14,199 nt of DNA from Terrimonas_A sp040509495 (lineage in GTDB: Bacteria > Bacteroidota > Bacteroidia > Chitinophagales > Chitinophagaceae). The stretch is from NCBI GenBank assembly GCA_040509495.1, contig JBEVKW010000240.1, positions 1 through 14,199 on the forward strand, in the 5' to 3' direction. This document shows, one piece after another, positions 1-7,909 of this stretch. Both the position numbers and the translations under genes were made by a program. How positions within the stretch are numbered: the stretch's first letter is position 1; each line of letters opens with the position of its first letter. The notes below the pieces were generated by a model. The model did no database searches and was not told the DNA's origin. It saw only the letters and a program-made list of their open reading frames with translations.

Positions 1-2
1 CA

Positions 3-491
3 GCTTTTTCCGCAGGAACATTCAATGACGGAAATGTGAAACACTTCAACCCGGACCATGAGTTGAAATCATTCCGTCTCGACAATGTGAATCCCTCCGT
101 CTTCACAGCCTTTCTTACCATTGCAGAAAAAGATAATGGAGGTTTCAGCGACTTTCTTCAGGAGCTGTATGAGTCGATCAAGGCTCACCTCGTAGTTATC
201 CTTACAGCAATTGGTGCAGCAGCGGGAACAGCGATCGGCGCGGCTGTTGGTGGAACGGTAGGCACTGCGATAGCAGGACCTTTGGGCACGGTCATCGGTG
301 CTGCCGCCGGAATGATCCTCGGCGCATTGGTCGGCTGGCTCGTCGGTGTACTCAAAGATGATATCTTCGACCCACGCGTGTATGCGATCAAACTGAAAAG
401 GAATGTGCCTTTTGTAGGACCTGTTAAGCGGCTGAACTATCGCGACTTTGGCGGCACCTACTACATGGATGTTTACTGGATGGCTTCTTAA
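3..491 (+). CDS. Glycine-zipper membrane protein, 3' end of a gene cut by the window start
   Basis: The reading frame is open from base 3 with no stop before the GTG at 36, and the residues before that GTG (AFSAGTFNDGN) read naturally into the rest. The gene therefore probably starts outside the window. The visible 162 residues have three parts. First is a soluble stretch rich in Asn, Asp and Phe. Next, at about residues 55-115, is a strongly hydrophobic segment built of G/A repeats (AIGAAAGTAIGAAVGGTVG and onward to MILGALVGWLVGVL). Last is a basic, aromatic tail ending DVYWMAS. Repeated GxxxG/AxxxA spacing is the glycine-zipper pattern, in which helices pack in membranes. It occurs in envelope proteins, lysis-type peptides and some pore-forming proteins. 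I do not recognise the family. The gene ends just before a strong hairpin terminator, so it is not co-transcribed with the next gene. Confidence 0.7.
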   Translation, partial: AFSAGTFNDGNVKHFNPDHELKSFRLDNVNPSVFTAFLTIAEKDNGGFSDFLQELYESIKAHLVVILTAIGAAAGTAIGAAVGGTVGTAIAGPLGTVIGAAAGMILGALVGWLVGVLKDDIFDPRVYAIKLKRNVPFVGPVKRLNYRDFGGTYYMDVYWMAS

Positions 492-517
492 GATCAGTAT
501 CGAAATGCTAAAGACAG

Positions 518-571
518 TTTAAAAGTCTGGTGAGACGAACAACAGGTAGTTGTTCCCGCCAGGCTTTTAAA
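518..571 (+). terminator. Hairpin terminator after the glycine-zipper gene
   Basis: An outer stem pairs TTTAAAAG (518-525) with CTTTTAAA (564-571) and continues as CTGG (527-530) with CCAG (559-562). An inner stem pairs GAACAAC (537-543) with GTTGTTC (549-555) around a 5-base loop, leaving a small internal bulge. CTTTTTAATTT follows directly, as in an intrinsic terminator. It begins 26 bases after the stop codon. Confidence 0.65.
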
Positions 572-864
572 CTTTTTAATTTAAAGTATGCTATCTTCTT
601 CATCACCTCCCGCAGAGTGCGAGATGAACTGCAGCAATGGTGTGGGAATTGCTGGCAGAGATCCGGGTAGTTATGGACGTTTATCATCCGTTGAAGGCTT
701 TCATCCGGTTGTGTTGCCAGGGGCCAGGCTGCTCCCGGAACTTTTTTTAAACAGCTTTGTTAATAAGGGACGTGTATGAACAGCCATTAAGCTGCAGGAT
801 AATTTTTACAGAGCGGCTTAGTCGTTAACTTTGTGTATACCAGTATAAATCGCATTTTAAGAAT
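572..864. other. Intergenic stretch between terminator and LLM oxidoreductase gene
   Basis: No convincing gene is seen here. An open frame of 63 codons at 588-779 gives a Ser/Pro/Cys-rich peptide without recognisable features. A second short frame at 637-750 (37 codons, beginning MVWELLAEIRVVMDVYHP) has a more protein-like composition and could be a gene remnant. It has no start signal or homologue that I can name. The last 40 bases carry the promoter of the downstream gene. Confidence 0.5.
826..833 (+). promoter_or_regulatory. Bacteroidota-type -7 promoter element for the LLM oxidoreductase gene
   Basis: TAACTTTG at 826-833 matches the Bacteroidota primary-sigma -7 consensus TAnnTTTG exactly. 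It lies 31 bases before the start codon, which would give a 5' leader of about 25 bases. No clear TTG-type -33 element is visible at the right distance; the upstream stretch is only T-rich. Confidence 0.5.
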
Positions 865-1887
865 ATGAAAAAGATCGGTTTTTTATCTTTTGGCCATTGG
901 GCCAATCATCCGGCCTACAGTACGAGAACGGCAGGCGATACCCTGCTCCAATCTATTGATCTCGCCGTGGCCGCTGAAGAGATCGGCATTGATGGAGCCT
1001 ACTTTCGTGTCCATCACTTTGCCAAACAGCTGGCATCTCCTTTCCCGTTATTGTCGGCTATTGGTGCTAAAACAAGCAAGATCGAGATCGGCACCGGGGT
1101 AATTGATATGCGGTACGAAAATCCATTGTATATGGTGGAGGAAGCCGGTGCTACAGACCTGATCGCGGGAGGCCGGTTGCAGTTAGGTATCAGCAGAGGA
1201 TCGCCCGAACAGGTAATTGACGGATGGAAATATTTTGGTTACAAGCCGGCAGAAGGGGAGAACGATGCTGATATGGGCCGGATAAAAGCACTGAAATTCC
1301 TGGAACATCTGAACGGGGTAGGTTTTGCTAAACCGAACCCTAACCCGATGTTTCCAAACCCTCCGGGTTTGTTACGGCTCGAACCTTTTTCAGAAGGATT
1401 GAGGGACCGTATCTGGTGGGGAGCTGCTTCGAATGCAACCGCTGTGTGGGCTGCAGAAAATGGGATGAACCTGCAGAGTTCAACACTGAAATTTGATGAG
1501 AGCGGAAAACCCTTCCATATACAGCAGGCGGAGCAGATCAGGTTATATAAAGAAGCCTGGAAAAAAGCGGGGCATCAGCGCGAACCTCGGGTTTCGGTGA
1601 GCAGGTCCATCTTTGCGCTGATAAATGAGCAGGACAGGCAGTATTTTGGCCGTGAAGGAAAGAGTACCGATCAGATCGGTGTGCTGGAAGAAGACAGACG
1701 GGCGATCTTCGGCAGAAGCTATGCAGCAGAACCTGATCAGCTGATCAAAGAACTCGCGCAGGACGAAGCGCTCCAGGAAGCCGATACCATCCTGTTAACA
1801 ATCCCGAATACACTTGGTGTTGAGTATAATGTGCATGTACTTTCTTCTATACTCAAACATGTAGCTCCAGGGCTGGGATGGCGCTAG
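865..1887 (+). CDS. LLM-class (luciferase-like) flavin-dependent oxidoreductase
   Basis: This is a 340-aa cytoplasmic protein of the bacterial luciferase-like family. These enzymes are TIM barrels that use reduced FMN (or F420 in some lineages) to oxygenate or dehydrogenate small substrates. Visible family landmarks are the N-terminal strand KKIGFLSFGHWA, the segment GIDGAYFRVHHFAK (41-54), the strand KIEIGTGVIDMRYENPL (72-88), the phosphate-binding-type stretch GRLQLGISRGSP (103-114), and WWGAASNATAVWAAENGMNL (184-203). The length is normal for the family and nothing is missing. The ATG at 865 fits the conserved N-terminal strand and lies just after a good promoter. The substrate cannot be told from sequence. 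A flavin reductase partner would normally be needed, and none is encoded beside it. The gene is flanked by hairpins on both sides and so is probably monocistronic. Confidence 0.9.
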   Translation: MKKIGFLSFGHWANHPAYSTRTAGDTLLQSIDLAVAAEEIGIDGAYFRVHHFAKQLASPFPLLSAIGAKTSKIEIGTGVIDMRYENPLYMVEEAGATDLIAGGRLQLGISRGSPEQVIDGWKYFGYKPAEGENDADMGRIKALKFLEHLNGVGFAKPNPNPMFPNPPGLLRLEPFSEGLRDRIWWGAASNATAVWAAENGMNLQSSTLKFDESGKPFHIQQAEQIRLYKEAWKKAGHQREPRVSVSRSIFALINEQDRQYFGREGKSTDQIGVLEEDRRAIFGRSYAAEPDQLIKELAQDEALQEADTILLTIPNTLGVEYNVHVLSSILKHVAPGLGWR

Positions 1888-1920
1888 GTCGCTTTGAACA
1901 GAAGCGGCTCAGCAGATATA

Positions 1921-1989
1921 ACGGACCGCAAGGGACGCAAGAAGAATGCAATCTGTAACAGGATATGCATTGCGTCCTTTACGGTCCGT
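1921..1989 (+). terminator. Long inverted repeat, probable transcription terminator
   Basis: A 20-base arm at 1921-1940 (beginning ACGGACCGC) pairs with 1970-1989 (ending ACGGTCCGT) with only one C/A mismatch and one G/T wobble. The loop is 29 bases. It lies 33 bases after the oxidoreductase stop. There is no clear U-tract after it, so it may act as an RNA 3'-end stabiliser or a non-classical terminator instead. Confidence 0.5.
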
Positions 1990-2063
1990 CATGTTACTCC
2001 TGCATCAATGTATCACTGCGGCTGTAAGCCAATTGGAATTAGTTAAAGGCAAACCTTCGACAA

Positions 2064-3149
2064 GTGAATAAACTTCGATATAAAACAAAGATTGCCGTTA
2101 TTGGTGCGGGGCAGGCGGGCCTTTCATCGGCCTATCACCTGAAAAAACTCGGCCTTGAGATCGGTAGGGATTTTATCGTTCTCGATGAAGCGCCTCATCC
2201 GGGTGGCGCATGGCAGTTCCGATGGCCCTCTCTTACATTGAGTACGGTGAACAGGATCCATGATCTGCCGGGTCTTTCCTTTAAAGAAACATTGACTGGC
2301 AACGAAACGGAGGTGAGGGCGAGTGAGGCAGTTCCCCGCTATTACGAACTGTATGAAAAGAAATTTGGGCTGCAGGTTTACCGCCCCCTGAAGATAGATG
2401 CTGTTTACCTGCATGATGACCGGTTTTACATCGATTCATCCAAAGCTTTATTCTCTGCTTCAGGTATCATCAATGCAACAGGTACCTGGGAGAATCCTTA
2501 TATTCCGGCATATCCTGGTGCGGAGCTTTTCCAGGGAGAGCAATTGCATACGAAAGATTACAAAACGGCAGATCATTTCAAAGGCAAACACGTGATCATC
2601 GTTGGTGGCGGTATTTCTGCCATCCAGTTGCTGGATCAGATCTCCCGGGTGACGACTACTACCTGGGTAACACGTCGGCCACCTCAATTCAGGGACGGCC
2701 CGTTTGACGATGTTGCCGGTCATAATGCAGTGGCAATGGTGGAAGAGCGTGTAAGAAAAGGATTATTGCCATTGTCGGTCGTATCCGTTACAGGATTGCC
2801 CGTTTCCCCCGAAGTAGAAGATATGGAAAAAAGAGGCGTGCTCAAACGCATACCTATGTTCAGCGAAATAACCAGGCACGGAGTGAAATGGGATGACGGA
2901 AGAGAAGAAAAAACGGATGTCATTCTTTGGAACACGGGGTTTAAAAGTTCACTCGCTCATCTGGATCGCGTTCTGCCAAGAGAGGAGAGCGGAGGAATTG
3001 TGATGGCAGGGAGACTGGCAACGATGGTGGCTAAAGAACCCCGCATTCATTTGGTTGGTTACGGGCCTTCCGCTTCAACGATCGGCGCAAACCGTGCCGG
3101 TGCTGCGGCAGCGCGGGAATTGATGAAGACATTGGGAATGCTGAAGTAA
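2064..3149 (+). CDS. FAD/NAD(P)H-dependent flavin monooxygenase (FMO/YUCCA-like)
   Basis: This is a 361-aa class B flavoprotein monooxygenase. It carries the FAD-binding Rossmann motif GAGQAG (14-19) after the strand KIAVI, and the FMO fingerprint FxGxxxHxxxY as FQGEQLHTKDY (156-166). The NAD(P)H-binding motif GGGISA (181-186) and the ATGTW and ILWNTGF (287-293) linker motifs are also present. In this family NADPH reduces FAD, and the resulting C4a-(hydro)peroxide oxygenates a soft nucleophile or a carbonyl. The stretch PGGAWQFRWPSLTLSTVNRI (46-65) resembles the active-site loop of small bacterial FMO-like proteins often annotated as putative flavoprotein monooxygenases or arsenic-locus ArsO. 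No arsenic genes are present here, so I leave the substrate open. The start is GTG at 2064: a stop at 2040-2042 closes the frame upstream and no ATG occurs before the Rossmann strand. No promoter match was found in the preceding gap. Confidence 0.88.
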   Translation: MNKLRYKTKIAVIGAGQAGLSSAYHLKKLGLEIGRDFIVLDEAPHPGGAWQFRWPSLTLSTVNRIHDLPGLSFKETLTGNETEVRASEAVPRYYELYEKKFGLQVYRPLKIDAVYLHDDRFYIDSSKALFSASGIINATGTWENPYIPAYPGAELFQGEQLHTKDYKTADHFKGKHVIIVGGGISAIQLLDQISRVTTTTWVTRRPPQFRDGPFDDVAGHNAVAMVEERVRKGLLPLSVVSVTGLPVSPEVEDMEKRGVLKRIPMFSEITRHGVKWDDGREEKTDVILWNTGFKSSLAHLDRVLPREESGGIVMAGRLATMVAKEPRIHLVGYGPSASTIGANRAGAAAARELMKTLGMLK

Positions 3150-3238
3150 GCGTCTGTGTTCAAACAGGGGATGCAAACCTGTGATCATTGTCCTCGAAGA
3201 GCGCGGATCTGGAAGTGCTGATGAGACTTCGTTTAAAG

Positions 3239-3281
3239 TAATAAAGGCATGGAAGCGTACAATGCGTCCATGCCTTTATTA
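3239..3281. terminator. Bidirectional terminator between convergent genes
   Basis: A perfect 15-bp stem is formed by 3239-3253 and 3267-3281 (core AAAGGCATGGA/TCCATGCCTTT) with a 13-base loop. T/A-rich flanks on both sides give a U-rich tail on either strand. It sits between the stop of the monooxygenase (3149) and the stop of the convergent minus-strand gene (3306), so it can serve both. Confidence 0.75.
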
Positions 3282-3305
3282 TTGCTTGAAAGGATTTATG
3301 TCGGC

Positions 3306-5561
3306 TTAAAGTTTGGTGATCCTTAGTCCATTAATGTATCCGAACGGATGGTTTGCGTCTGCAGGATTTTTCTTGCCTATAAACAGAAAGATCTTACCGC
3401 TTGAATTTGGTGTTTTATTATAGAAAGTAACAAGATTACTGGTATTGTTCTTCACGTTGAAATCATTTACAAACGATTCACCACTGTTATCGACGCATAC
3501 GAACCGCATGAGGTGTGTGGACTGTGTTATACCGAACTCATCGCGGGAAGAAAGTATTTCGATATTATAGTTTGCGCCTGTTTGCAGGCCATTGATCTCC
3601 AGGTTACAATCGGCGGTAGTGGAATATGTAACGGTTCCGGTGAACCAGTAAGAAGCGGTCACTTTGGTTTCAAATGCGAAAGTAGGGTTGGCAATGCTTC
3701 TGCCGAGTGTATTATGACTGGTGATATTGCCTGAGGGCCTCCATCTTGACATAGCCATAGACGATACGCCGATCCCAGTTTTCCAGTCCGTAGCTGATCT
3801 CACGGCTTGATGCGGGTTTCCACTTACATCAACCCAGCCCGGAGCAGATTGCATACTTGCATTAAAATTGAAACGGGCCACTTTGGGTGAAGAGGTAAAT
3901 CCTTTATCAATGGTCCAGTAATAAAGTTCACCATCATATTCAAAAGAGGCGATGTCTATGCCGCCGGCAGAAGAAGTGAGCCCGGCTGTTCCGTTAAATT
4001 CATTATTTATAACGCTGTTATTCGGAAGCGTCAGCGTGCGCCAGCCTGTTGAATCCTGCCGGATGATTAGCTTTCCTTTTGCTCCCGGCGTCATATTGCT
4101 TATGGCAAGGGTACGGTTACCGGATAGTGCGACCGACATTACAGCGCCTTTGGAAAGATCCCACTTTATGATGGAGCTGTCTTTTAAGGATTGAATTGCA
4201 CCGGCTGATCCTTCTCCGATACCCGTCCATGAAGCCCCGTTGTAAAATTCAAACCTGTTAGGAGTGGTATTATATAACAGCAATCCTGCATGCAGATCGT
4301 TTGCAACGATAGAATCTCTTTGCGCCGTTGTTAGTTTAGGGAGAAGAACGCCGCTGTTCTTGCTGACAATTTCCAATGCAGCTTTTGGTCTGACATCTGT
4401 TTCCGATAATGAGTTGGTGAACCCGGTTGTATTGATCTGCGTCCTACCGTTATAATGAATGGTCATGGCATTAGACCGCTTGCCCTCGGTTCTCTGCTGA
4501 CTGTTGCCTATGGAAAAAAGCAGGTAACCCGGTTGAATGGAAAGAGAGTTAATACTATCCCAGGGATTATAAGGCAATGAGGCAAAATCTACGTTTAAGT
4601 TTCCAAGGGCTGTGGCGGCGAAAGATCGGTTGTATAATAAATTACCCACAGTAAGTTGACCAGCGGAGCCTGTACGGTTTTGCATTCCACCAATAACGCT
4701 GCTGTATGTGTATGCATTATTATGATTGTTGACCCCCGACCAGATACTATTTCTGTCTTTCTGATAAATATGCTGGTTATTTCCGGTTACCAATGTGTTG
4801 TCGATCTCGCCGTAAATAGAATGATCGTTACCGGTTATCATCACATGTTTTATCCTTTCATTAATAACAGTGCTTCCTCCGATGAGCGTGGAGCTATAAA
4901 TGGTTTTACCTTCTGGTAAGTTGACGCCGTATGCAGCAACAATCGAATTTTTTACTTTCCCTGTTATATTACTTACATCGCCATTATTAATAAAGATTCC
5001 TGCAGTTCTTGTTTCGTCCCAGATCGTATCAGCACCGTCTGTTTTAATGGTATTACGTGTGCCTGCGAGTTCGAGGTAGCCCATCCGTTCGTTAAAACGG
5101 ATCCCTCCATTTAAAAAATTGGCGGTTGAATAATTAGAATCCGGAGCACTAATTAGAAAATTACCATTCGGAAAGAAGCGAAAAGCGGGGAATGAAGCCG
5201 TGTCACTATTGCCGATAGTAAACGTGCCGGTTTTGCCGAACGACAAACGTTGAATCGAATTGGTCTTTACGAACAACGCCGATGTATCATTGGTTCCCAG
5301 AAATTGATTTCCTGCAATATTGCTATTTCCTGCAAGTTGCCATCCGGATAAACCTGATACCTGTCTGAATTCAGTCCGGCCATTTCCCTTGTTGTAAAGA
5401 TACCCGGGCACATTCCTGGTACTGTTTTCAATGATCAGCTCGCCATTACCCGAAATACTGGAAATAACTACTGTGTCAGCTTTGATCTTTGAAATATATT
5501 GGGCAGATGCCGTGCCTGATAGGATAAGTACCAGGATTGTGGCAAGAAAACACTTTTGCAT
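3306..5561 (-). CDS. Large secreted fibre-like protein, paralogue 1 (tail-fibre/YadA-like repeats plus C-terminal beta-sandwich)
   Basis: This is a 751-aa secreted protein. The ATG at 5561 is preferred over the one at 5585 because it gives a 21-residue signal peptide (MQKCFLATILVL...ASAQ) that aligns residue for residue with the paralogue. After the signal comes a beta-rich head. A repeated stretch follows at about 200-325, with units such as SSVIGGMQNR, VTGNNQHIY and ATALGNLN that resemble YadA-head beta-roll repeats. At 396-450 is the Bacteroidota motif ALEIVSKNSGVLLPKLTTAQ, leading to LLLYNTTPNRFEFYNGASW, common in surface and tail-fibre-like proteins. A small beta domain spans about 480-555. 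The C-terminal 190 residues look like a jelly-roll beta-sandwich (FNFN, NLEINGL, YNIEILSSR, FGYINGLRITKL). No type IX sorting domain, lipobox or catalytic motif was recognised. The likely role is surface adhesion or matrix, by inference only. It lies downstream of its paralogue on the same strand. Confidence 0.85.
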   Translation of the reverse strand: MQKCFLATILVLILSGTASAQYISKIKADTVVISSISGNGELIIENSTRNVPGYLYNKGNGRTEFRQVSGLSGWQLAGNSNIAGNQFLGTNDTSALFVKTNSIQRLSFGKTGTFTIGNSDTASFPAFRFFPNGNFLISAPDSNYSTANFLNGGIRFNERMGYLELAGTRNTIKTDGADTIWDETRTAGIFINNGDVSNITGKVKNSIVAAYGVNLPEGKTIYSSTLIGGSTVINERIKHVMITGNDHSIYGEIDNTLVTGNNQHIYQKDRNSIWSGVNNHNNAYTYSSVIGGMQNRTGSAGQLTVGNLLYNRSFAATALGNLNVDFASLPYNPWDSINSLSIQPGYLLFSIGNSQQRTEGKRSNAMTIHYNGRTQINTTGFTNSLSETDVRPKAALEIVSKNSGVLLPKLTTAQRDSIVANDLHAGLLLYNTTPNRFEFYNGASWTGIGEGSAGAIQSLKDSSIIKWDLSKGAVMSVALSGNRTLAISNMTPGAKGKLIIRQDSTGWRTLTLPNNSVINNEFNGTAGLTSSAGGIDIASFEYDGELYYWTIDKGFTSSPKVARFNFNASMQSAPGWVDVSGNPHQAVRSATDWKTGIGVSSMAMSRWRPSGNITSHNTLGRSIANPTFAFETKVTASYWFTGTVTYSTTADCNLEINGLQTGANYNIEILSSRDEFGITQSTHLMRFVCVDNSGESFVNDFNVKNNTSNLVTFYNKTPNSSGKIFLFIGKKNPADANHPFGYINGLRITKL

Positions 5562-5616
5562 TGCGATGATTTTAGTAGACAACATACATTCAGAAGAGTA
5601 CTTGTTCAGTCAGCAG

Positions 5617-5632
5617 CATGGCAGCTGCCATG
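5617..5632. repeat. 16-bp perfect palindrome between the paralogues
   Basis: CATGGCAGCTGCCATG reads the same on both strands. It lies in the 89-base gap between the two paralogous genes and its last base is the first base of the next inverted repeat. As DNA it could be an operator; as RNA it could form only a tight hairpin. Confidence 0.6.
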
Positions 5633-5658
5633 GTTATAATATCCGGAATATTATAACC
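5632..5658 (-). repeat. 11-bp inverted repeat holding the stop codon of paralogue 2
   Basis: GGTTATAATAT (5632-5642) and ATATTATAACC (5648-5658) are perfect inverted repeats around the 5-base loop CCGGA. The TAA stop of the upstream minus-strand gene (5651-5653) is inside one arm. No T-tract follows on the minus strand, so it is a weak candidate for an intrinsic terminator. It could lower read-through into paralogue 1 or protect an RNA end. Confidence 0.6.
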
Positions 5659-7909
5659 GGGTTATTCTGAGTCCATTTATATATCCGAATGCGTTATTGG
5701 AGTCTGCCGGATGTTTTTTGCCGATAAACAGCAATATTTTACCACTGCTGTTTGGTGTTTTATTGTAGAAATTTATCAGGTCGGCAGTATTCGATCTCGC
5801 ATCAAAATTTTCTACGAAGGTTTCACCGGCATTATCTATACAAACTGCCCTCATGTAACGGTTTGGTGTGCCGATATCCGCATCCTCACGTGATGCAAGA
5901 ATCTCGATATTGTATTTGGAGCCGGGCAGCAGGCCATTGATCTCGAGGTTGCAGCTTGCTGAGCTTGCATAAGTATAGGTGGCACTGAACCAGTATGATA
6001 ATGTTACCTGCTGGTCCCAGACAAATGCTGGATTGGGTGTTCTTTCTCCAAGCGTGTTGTTACTAGTGCTGCCTCCAATGTCTCCCCACTTATTGGTGGC
6101 AACCGAAGAAACGCCAATGCCCGTTGCTTCATCAGTTATAGTTCGTACGGCTACATTGGGATTGCCCGAAACATCATTCCAGCCGGGAACGTTCTGTGGA
6201 ATTTCGTTGAAGTTGAAACGTGCTATTCTTGGTCCTTCTGTCAGTTCGCGCTGCAGCGTCCAGTAGAAATTGACGCCATCATAAAGAAAAGAAGCAATGT
6301 CGGCGGTGCCTGCGGCCTGGGATAAATTGAGTACGCCATTGCCTTCATTATTTACAAAACTGTTCCCGGGAAGCGTAAGCTTTCGCATACCGATTGAATC
6401 CTGCTGAATGATCAGGCGTCTTTCAGAACCAGGCTGGAGCCCTGTGATATTTAAGCTACGATTGCCGGAAAGCCTGATCCGTTTTGTTCCTGCTACAGCA
6501 AGGTTCCAGTTGATGACGGCACTATCTTTCAATGATTGCATAGCACTTCCACCTGCACCTATGCTGGTCCAAGCTGACCCATTATAGTATTCAAAATTAT
6601 TCAGGGTCGTATTAAAAAGCAACAATCCTGAATGAAGATCTCCAGATATGATCGAATCCCGCTGCGCTGTAGTGAGTTTTGGAAGCAATACGCCGCTGTT
6701 CTTGCTTACAATCTCCAACGCAGCTTTGGGTGTTGCTGTGGCTTCGCTTAGTGAATCGGTAAATCCTGTTGTGTTTATCTGCGTGCGGCCACTATACAGA
6801 ACCGTCAATGCGTTTGAACGCCGCGAGGCATTTCTGAACTGGCTGTTACCAATGGAAAATAATACATAGCCGGGTTGTATAGAAAGAGAGTTGATGTCAG
6901 CCCATGAATTATATGGGTTTGCTCTGAAAAAAACATTCCCATTACCTAATGCAGTAGATGCAAAGGAGCGGTTGTCCAAAAGATTTCCTACGGTAAGCTG
7001 AGCTGCTGAGCCAATTCTGTTTTGCATTCCACCGACAATACTGCTTTGTGTAAACCCATAGCTCTGGTTATTAAATCCACTCCACAGACTATTATTATCA
7101 GCCTCGAAAATATACTGGCCATTTCCAAATACAGCTGTATTGTTCAGGCGCTTATAAGCAAAGTGATAATTCCCGGCAAAAAATGAATGCCCGATAGTGT
7201 CCCATGTATATACAGCACCTCCAGTTATCATTGAATGATAGAGGACGGATGTTGGCTGCATTTGCAGCCCGTAAGCAGCAACGATTGACGATTTTAATTT
7301 GCCACGTATATAATTTGCGTCAATATCGTTATTAATGATGAGGCCGGATGTAACGCCACCACCCCAGGTGTCTGAAGAAAGCGTTGTATCAATCACATTT
7401 CTTGTACCACCCAACTCAAGATATCCCAGTCTTTTATGATAGCGGATCCCTGCATTAATGGGTGACAGGTTTGTATAATCTCTGTTAGCTGCATTGATCA
7501 GGAAATCTCCGTTTGGAAAAACCTTGAAGAGTGAATTTGCAGCAGTATCGCTTGGCCCGATCACGAATGTTCCGTCTCCCGTGACGGCTGCTCTTTGTAA
7601 TGAATTTGTTTTAATAACAAGTTTACTTGTATCTGTTGTACCTAGAAACTGGCCTGCAGTTATGCCGGCATTTCCAGATAGTTGCCAGCCGGCGGAACCT
7701 CCACTTAACGGCCGGAACTCTGTACGTCCATTGCCTTTGTTGTAAAGATATCCGTCGATATTCTTTGTACTGTTTTCGATGATAAGTTCTCCGGATTGTG
7801 TATCAGACGTGATCTTTACGCTATCGGCTTTGATCTTCTGTATATATTGCGCGCAAGTGGAAGTGCAAGCAATGCTGAGCATCGCTGCAAGGAAAAAAGG
7901 TTTAAGCAT
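5651..7909 (-). CDS. Large secreted fibre-like protein, paralogue 2
   Basis: This is a 752-aa secreted protein with the same domain order as its downstream neighbour. The ATG at 7909 gives the signal peptide MLKPFFLAAMLSIACTSTCAQ, exactly the length of the paralogue's, so the upstream ATG at 7966 is rejected. Shared blocks are the mature N-terminus (QYIQKIKAD against QYISKIKAD), SSIVGGMQNRIGSAAQLTVG, the beta-roll end, INSLSIQPGYVLFSIGNSQ, SKNSGVLLPKLTTAQRDSI, and the C-terminal sandwich. In the last 37 residues, 31 are identical to the paralogue. Divergence is concentrated in the part of the beta-roll facing 230-285 (SVLYHSMITGGAVYTWDT and neighbours) and in the loops of the C-terminal domain. 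A tandem duplication followed by divergence of exposed regions is the simplest explanation. Function is not known; a surface or adhesive role is inferred. Confidence 0.85.
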   Translation of the reverse strand: MLKPFFLAAMLSIACTSTCAQYIQKIKADSVKITSDTQSGELIIENSTKNIDGYLYNKGNGRTEFRPLSGGSAGWQLSGNAGITAGQFLGTTDTSKLVIKTNSLQRAAVTGDGTFVIGPSDTAANSLFKVFPNGDFLINAANRDYTNLSPINAGIRYHKRLGYLELGGTRNVIDTTLSSDTWGGGVTSGLIINNDIDANYIRGKLKSSIVAAYGLQMQPTSVLYHSMITGGAVYTWDTIGHSFFAGNYHFAYKRLNNTAVFGNGQYIFEADNNSLWSGFNNQSYGFTQSSIVGGMQNRIGSAAQLTVGNLLDNRSFASTALGNGNVFFRANPYNSWADINSLSIQPGYVLFSIGNSQFRNASRRSNALTVLYSGRTQINTTGFTDSLSEATATPKAALEIVSKNSGVLLPKLTTAQRDSIISGDLHSGLLLFNTTLNNFEYYNGSAWTSIGAGGSAMQSLKDSAVINWNLAVAGTKRIRLSGNRSLNITGLQPGSERRLIIQQDSIGMRKLTLPGNSFVNNEGNGVLNLSQAAGTADIASFLYDGVNFYWTLQRELTEGPRIARFNFNEIPQNVPGWNDVSGNPNVAVRTITDEATGIGVSSVATNKWGDIGGSTSNNTLGERTPNPAFVWDQQVTLSYWFSATYTYASSASCNLEINGLLPGSKYNIEILASREDADIGTPNRYMRAVCIDNAGETFVENFDARSNTADLINFYNKTPNSSGKILLFIGKKHPADSNNAFGYINGLRITRL

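Larger units (their letters stand above)
3306..7909 (-). repeat. Tandem gene duplication, two diverged copies of about 2.25 kb
   Basis: The copies are 3306-5561 and 5651-7909, in the same orientation, separated by 89 bases. Short blocks are still identical in DNA. For example, ACGCCGCTGTTCTTGCT occurs at 4348-4364 and again at 6690-6706, about 2.34 kb apart. Most of the rest has diverged at synonymous and non-synonymous sites, so the duplication is not recent. Confidence 0.8.

Noticed and set aside
185..391. Minus-strand frame opposite the glycine-zipper segment
   Set aside because: It is the antisense shadow of the G/A-rich repeat, giving an Ala/Pro/Thr-rich chance product.
637..750. 37-codon frame MVWELLAEIRVV... 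as a possible gene remnant
   Set aside because: Plausible composition but too short, and no family was recognised. It is mentioned in the intergenic entry only.
588..779. 63-codon plus-strand frame after the terminator
   Set aside because: Composition is rich in Ser, Pro and Cys with no signal, domain or start context. It is best explained as a chance open frame.
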